From positions 1 through 64,000 of the forward strand of contig CACEVB010000001.1 of assembly GCA_902562875.1 (NCBI GenBank): DNA of 64,000 nucleotides, in the 5' to 3' direction. This document shows positions 61,090-64,000 of this stretch, one piece after another. Origin of the DNA: an uncultured Pelagibacteraceae bacterium. Lineage in GTDB: Bacteria > Pseudomonadota > Alphaproteobacteria > Pelagibacterales > Pelagibacteraceae. The notes beneath the pieces were generated by a model. That model made no database searches and was not told where the DNA came from. It saw nothing but the letters and a program-made list of their open reading frames with translations. The translations under genes were made by a program, and so were the position numbers. Each line of letters opens with the position of its first letter. Positions within the stretch are counted from its first letter, which is position 1.

Positions 61090-61958
61090 TATTTATTTAA
61101 TGGTTTAATTTTTCCGTTAGGTCTGACTTTTTTTAAACCCTCGGCAACAATAATATCACCTGCATTCAATCCAGAAGTAACTTCTACTTTGCCATCGTTT
61201 CTAAGCCCAATTTGAATTTCAGATCTATTTGCGATGTTGTCTTTAGAAACTTTATATACGTAAGCTTTATTCCCCTCTAGGATTATACTTGTGTCTGGAA
61301 TACTTAAAGAGTCTCTGTTATTAGTGCTTAATGTTATTTCTAATAATGAACCTGGAATGAGTTCATAATCTGGATTGTCTATTTTAACTCTAGTTAATAT
61401 ACTTCTTGTTTCAGCATTTATCCTGCTTGCAACACCGTCAATTTTTCCTTTATAGATTTTGTCTTTAATGCCAGAAAACTTAGCTATTACTGATAAATCT
61501 TTTTTAATAACAGTTGCAAAGTTTTCAGGTATTTTAAGATCTACATATATTTCTGAATTATCATCTAATGTTACTATTATAGAGTTTTCTGATCCAAGCA
61601 CATCTTCAGTAATACCTCTCACACCTAATACACCACTAAAAGGCGCTATAATATTTTCACTTTTTAATTTTACAATTATCTCACCCTTTTTCACAAATTT
61701 TTTTAGATTTAAATCTGAGATAAGATTACTTTTTTCAATTCTAAAAGTTTTGTTCTTTTTTGATATAGCAGTGCCAAAACTTTCAATGTTGTCTGAAAAT
61801 TCATTTTTTATAACCTCAGATACAATTATTGATGGGGGTGGTCTTTTGCTAAACTTTTTTTTAAAATGATTGCCAATCATAGTCCTACCAATGATGACTG
61901 ATGCAATGATCAAGAAAAAAATAATAATTATTGTTGTAATTTTAGTTGATCTTTTCAT
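61089..61958 (-). CDS. RND efflux periplasmic adaptor (HlyD/AcrA family)
   Basis: 289 aa, shorter than typical AcrA (about 390). One N-terminal membrane anchor (ITTIIIIFFLIIASVIIGRTMI), a lipoyl-like strand with little hairpin (LKSENIIAPFSGVLGVRGIT), the beta-barrel (IYVDLKIPENFATVIKKDLSVIAKFSG) and the membrane-proximal domain with SIPDTSIILEGNKAYVYKV and VTSGLNAGDIIVAEGLKKVRPN. The alpha-hairpin that reaches TolC is very short or missing. It starts inside the sulfurtransferase stop (ATGA). Confidence 0.88.
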   Translation of the reverse strand: MKRSTKITTIIIIFFLIIASVIIGRTMIGNHFKKKFSKRPPPSIIVSEVIKNEFSDNIESFGTAISKKNKTFRIEKSNLISDLNLKKFVKKGEIIVKLKSENIIAPFSGVLGVRGITEDVLGSENSIIVTLDDNSEIYVDLKIPENFATVIKKDLSVIAKFSGIKDKIYKGKIDGVASRINAETRSILTRVKIDNPDYELIPGSLLEITLSTNNRDSLSIPDTSIILEGNKAYVYKVSKDNIANRSEIQIGLRNDGKVEVTSGLNAGDIIVAEGLKKVRPNGKIKPLNK

Positions 61959-62776
61959 TTAAATATCTTCCCATACTCAGCCCAAGAGCCGTCATATATT
62001 GTTGGATTATAATTATTATTAATTAGAGAATATGCAAGTGCTAAAACGCATGAGGTAATACCTGAACCGCACGAAAAAACCACATTATCATTATCAATGT
62101 CGCTAATAATATTATTAAATATAATTTTCAATTCCTCTTTACCTTTAAATGTTTTGTCATCTTTAATTACATTATTAAATGGTATACAAATTGAATTTTT
62201 AATAGAACCATTCCTAACTCCTTCTCGTGGTTCCTTTGTCTTGCCTTCAAACCTGTCTTTACTACGAGCATCTACTAAACTAAATACTTTGTTTTCTATA
62301 TTTTGATTTATTTCATCTAAATTTTTAACCATAAATTTATTTTCATCTGCCTTATAGTTTGTCATTTTTGATCTAGTATGATCCTCGGTAATTGGAAAAT
62401 TATTTTTCTTCCATTTTTCTAACCCACCATTCAATACACTAACTAATTTTTTACTATGGCCAAAATATAGTAACATATACCAAAGTCTACAGGAGCTAAG
62501 AACTTTTGAATTATCGTAAATCACAATTTTATCATTGTTTGATATTCCTATTGATGACATTATTTTTTCCCACATATCTTTATTTGGAAGCATGTGAGGT
62601 AAATCAGAGTTCAGATCCGAATTTTTATCTATATCAAAATAAATAGCATTGGGTATATGTTCTGAACTATACTCTTTTAAACCATCTCTATTTTCACTCG
62701 GAAGATGCCATGAGCTATCTATAATTTTTACAGTATCTTTATTTTCGAACAACCATTCTGTTGATACTAAAGACAT
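61955..62776 (-). CDS. sseA: Sulfurtransferase (thiosulfate/3-mercaptopyruvate)
   Basis: 273 aa with two rhodanese domains. The N-terminal one (VSTEWLFENKDTVKIIDSSWHLP...HIPNAIYFDIDKNSD) is the inactive repeat; the C-terminal one has the active Cys in VFSCGSGITSCVLALAY, of the CG[S/T]G[I/V]T[S/A] type seen in 3-mercaptopyruvate sulfurtransferases. It sits five bases after msrA and overlaps the efflux adaptor by four, so the four genes look like one operon. Physiological donor is inferred. Confidence 0.88.
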   Translation of the reverse strand: MSLVSTEWLFENKDTVKIIDSSWHLPSENRDGLKEYSSEHIPNAIYFDIDKNSDLNSDLPHMLPNKDMWEKIMSSIGISNNDKIVIYDNSKVLSSCRLWYMLLYFGHSKKLVSVLNGGLEKWKKNNFPITEDHTRSKMTNYKADENKFMVKNLDEINQNIENKVFSLVDARSKDRFEGKTKEPREGVRNGSIKNSICIPFNNVIKDDKTFKGKEELKIIFNNIISDIDNDNVVFSCGSGITSCVLALAYSLINNNYNPTIYDGSWAEYGKIFK

Positions 62777-62781
62777 TTAAT

Positions 62782-63222
62782 TTAATTTTCTAAATATTTT
62801 TGATGATAATCTTCAGCTTTACAATAATTTTTACTCTCAGAAATATTAGTCACTATCTTTCCATTATATTTACTATTTATTTTATTTAAAATCTTTTGAG
62901 CAGCTTGTTTTTGGTTTTCTGATGTATAAAAAATTTCACTTCTATATTGAGTTCCAATATCATATCCTTGTTGATTTAGTGTTGTCGGGTCGTGTATTTC
63001 AAAAAAAAAATTTAATATTTGTTCATAAGAAATGACTTTATCGTCAAACTCAATTTTAACAACCTCAGCATGATTAGTTTTACCAGTGCAAACCTCTTTG
63101 TATGTTGTTTCACAGCTAATTCCTCCGCAGTATCCAACTTCCGTTTTTAATACGCCATTAAGTTTACTGAATTTAATTTCAGGTCCCCAAAAACAACCAG
63201 CTGCAAGTATTGCTATTTCCAT
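62782..63222 (-). CDS. msrA: Peptide methionine sulfoxide reductase MsrA
   Basis: Repairs the S-epimer of methionine sulfoxide. 146 aa, compact. The catalytic Cys is in AAGCFWGPEIKF; TTYKEVCTGKTNHAEVVKIEFD and the C-terminal YCKAEDYHQKYLEN are the family's conserved segments. Further cysteines (SCETTY, NYCKAED) could serve as resolving residues. It is the first gene of the msrA-sseA-adaptor-RND unit, divergent from the EamA gene with 34 bases between. Confidence 0.94.
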   Translation of the reverse strand: MEIAILAAGCFWGPEIKFSKLNGVLKTEVGYCGGISCETTYKEVCTGKTNHAEVVKIEFDDKVISYEQILNFFFEIHDPTTLNQQGYDIGTQYRSEIFYTSENQKQAAQKILNKINSKYNGKIVTNISESKNYCKAEDYHQKYLEN

Positions 63223-63256
63223 TGATATAAATTTATATTTGTCTTAAGTTAATTGT

Positions 63257-64000
63257 ATGCTCTCCAAAAATCAATTAGGCTTTTTGTACATGTTTATGTC
63301 AGTTTGTGCCTTTTCTTTAATGGATCTAGTAGTTAAGTGGTCAAATGAGTATCCTTTAGGACAAGTCCTTTTTTTCAGAGGTTTTGTAGGTGCTGTTATA
63401 TATTTTTTAATAATACCAAGAGAGAGAATAAAGAATTTTTATCATACAAAAAGAGCTGGACTACATTTTTTGAGATGTTTCTTTGGTCTTATAGCATTAC
63501 TATCAATATTCACAGCATTAAGAAATTTACCTTTAGCAACAGTCGTGAGTATATCTTTCGCAGCACCTATATTCACAACTATCTTTTCAATTTTCTTTTT
63601 AAGTGAGAATGTAGGAATTTATAGATGGCTTGCAGTATTAATTGGATTTATAGGTATTGTAATTATAGCTGAGCCTGGTTTTACTGAACTAAATATATTT
63701 TATATTTACCCAATCATTTTTTGTCTTGGAATGGCATATGTGGCAATTTCAATAAGACAATTATCTAAAACAGAGCCAGTTTGGTTAATTTCACTTTATT
63801 TCTCTCTCGCCATAACCATTATAAGTTTAATCACTATTCCAAGTGGATGGATCATGCCTAGTTTAAACGATTTAATTATATTGTCTCTTTTAGGAGTATT
63901 CGGAGGAGTTGCAAATTTATGGTTAAGTCAATCATATAAATTTTCAGAGGTGTCCCTAGTCACTCCATTAAAGTATTTGGCACTTGTTTTTGCAATTATA
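63257..64000 (+). CDS. EamA/DMT-family transporter (3' end off the window)
   Basis: Not in the ORF track because the frame stays open to the window edge. From the ATG at 63257 it reads MLSKNQLGFLYMFMSVCAFSLMDLVVKW and continues for 248 codons with about eight hydrophobic segments. The first EamA repeat ends with APIFTTIFSIFFLSENVGIYRWLAVLIGFIGIVIIAEPG, the usual end of a DMT repeat; the second repeat is cut. These proteins export or import small metabolites; the substrate cannot be given. The conserved GxxFFRG-like QVLFFRGFVGA near residue 37 is typical. Confidence 0.85.
   Translation, partial: MLSKNQLGFLYMFMSVCAFSLMDLVVKWSNEYPLGQVLFFRGFVGAVIYFLIIPRERIKNFYHTKRAGLHFLRCFFGLIALLSIFTALRNLPLATVVSISFAAPIFTTIFSIFFLSENVGIYRWLAVLIGFIGIVIIAEPGFTELNIFYIYPIIFCLGMAYVAISIRQLSKTEPVWLISLYFSLAITIISLITIPSGWIMPSLNDLIILSLLGVFGGVANLWLSQSYKFSEVSLVTPLKYLALVFAII

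Noticed and set aside
61459-61869. 136-aa plus-strand ORF inside the efflux adaptor
   Set aside because: Antisense of a well-supported gene, with no recognisable domain.

Overview
This window is a stretch of an AT-rich, very compact alphaproteobacterial chromosome, most likely a SAR11 (Pelagibacterales) bacterium. The reasons are the low G+C by eye, AGA as nearly the only arginine codon in core genes, almost no intergenic space, ATGA/TAATG start-stop overlaps, convergent genes that overlap at their 3' ends, a class I lysyl-tRNA synthetase, a SAM-II riboswitch before metX, a RegA/ActR-type regulator, ChvG/ChvI, an F1-only atp operon and a DUF1476 (F1 zeta subunit) gene. I see no tRNA, rRNA, insertion sequence, prophage or CRISPR array.

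Layout. 1-12579: TCA-cycle block, sdhA (cut by the window edge)-sdhB-mmsA-mdh-sucCD-sucAB-lpdA. 12637-15469: a three-gene accessory cassette (PhyH-type dioxygenase, class I methyltransferase, EgtD-type histidine trimethyltransferase) between the TCA block and priA. 15552-22394: priA and the F1 ATP synthase operon atpHAGDC. 22391-28913 (minus): one long operon running rplU-rpmA-obgE-proB-proA-nadD-rsfS-ctpA-rppH behind a good promoter. 28979-31413 (minus): metX-metW-gloB, with metX behind a SAM-II riboswitch. 31603-33568: hisC-like aminotransferase and tyrA. 33565-37120 (minus): trkH, an AmpG-like permease and an NlpC/P60 hydrolase. 37210-40683: lysK, pyrD, rpmB, queuosine-precursor transporter. 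40685-44847 (minus): polyamine operon (decarboxylase, deoxyhypusine-synthase-like enzyme, aguB, aguA). 44984-47062: regA, bioY and an ABC ATPase. 47112-55568: polA, chvI-chvG, ahcY, tsaE, amgK- and murU-like genes. 55554-63222: gpmA, VanZ-like, DUF1476, nuclease, SLT-like lipoprotein, RND efflux pair, sulfurtransferase, msrA. 63257-64000: start of an EamA transporter.

How the genes work together. Most of the window is central housekeeping: oxidation of carbon through the TCA cycle, ATP synthesis, methionine/SAM cycling (metX, metW, ahcY), proline, tyrosine and polyamine synthesis, and cell-wall turnover (AmpG, NlpC/P60, AmgK/MurU, SLT lipoprotein, CtpA).

The most interesting part is the dioxygenase-methyltransferase-EgtD cassette. 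The EgtD homologue keeps every histidine-binding residue I can place, so hercynine (trimethyl-histidine) is a well-supported product, yet no EgtB/EgtC/EgtE is present in the window. The two upstream genes are rich in CGN arginine codons, unlike lpdA beside them, so the cassette looks acquired. I infer that it makes a modified histidine betaine, but the end product cannot be read from sequence. Two further regulatory points deserve a look: the SAM-II aptamer runs directly into a U8 tract, and a hairpin-plus-U8 element sits in the leader of the polyamine operon.
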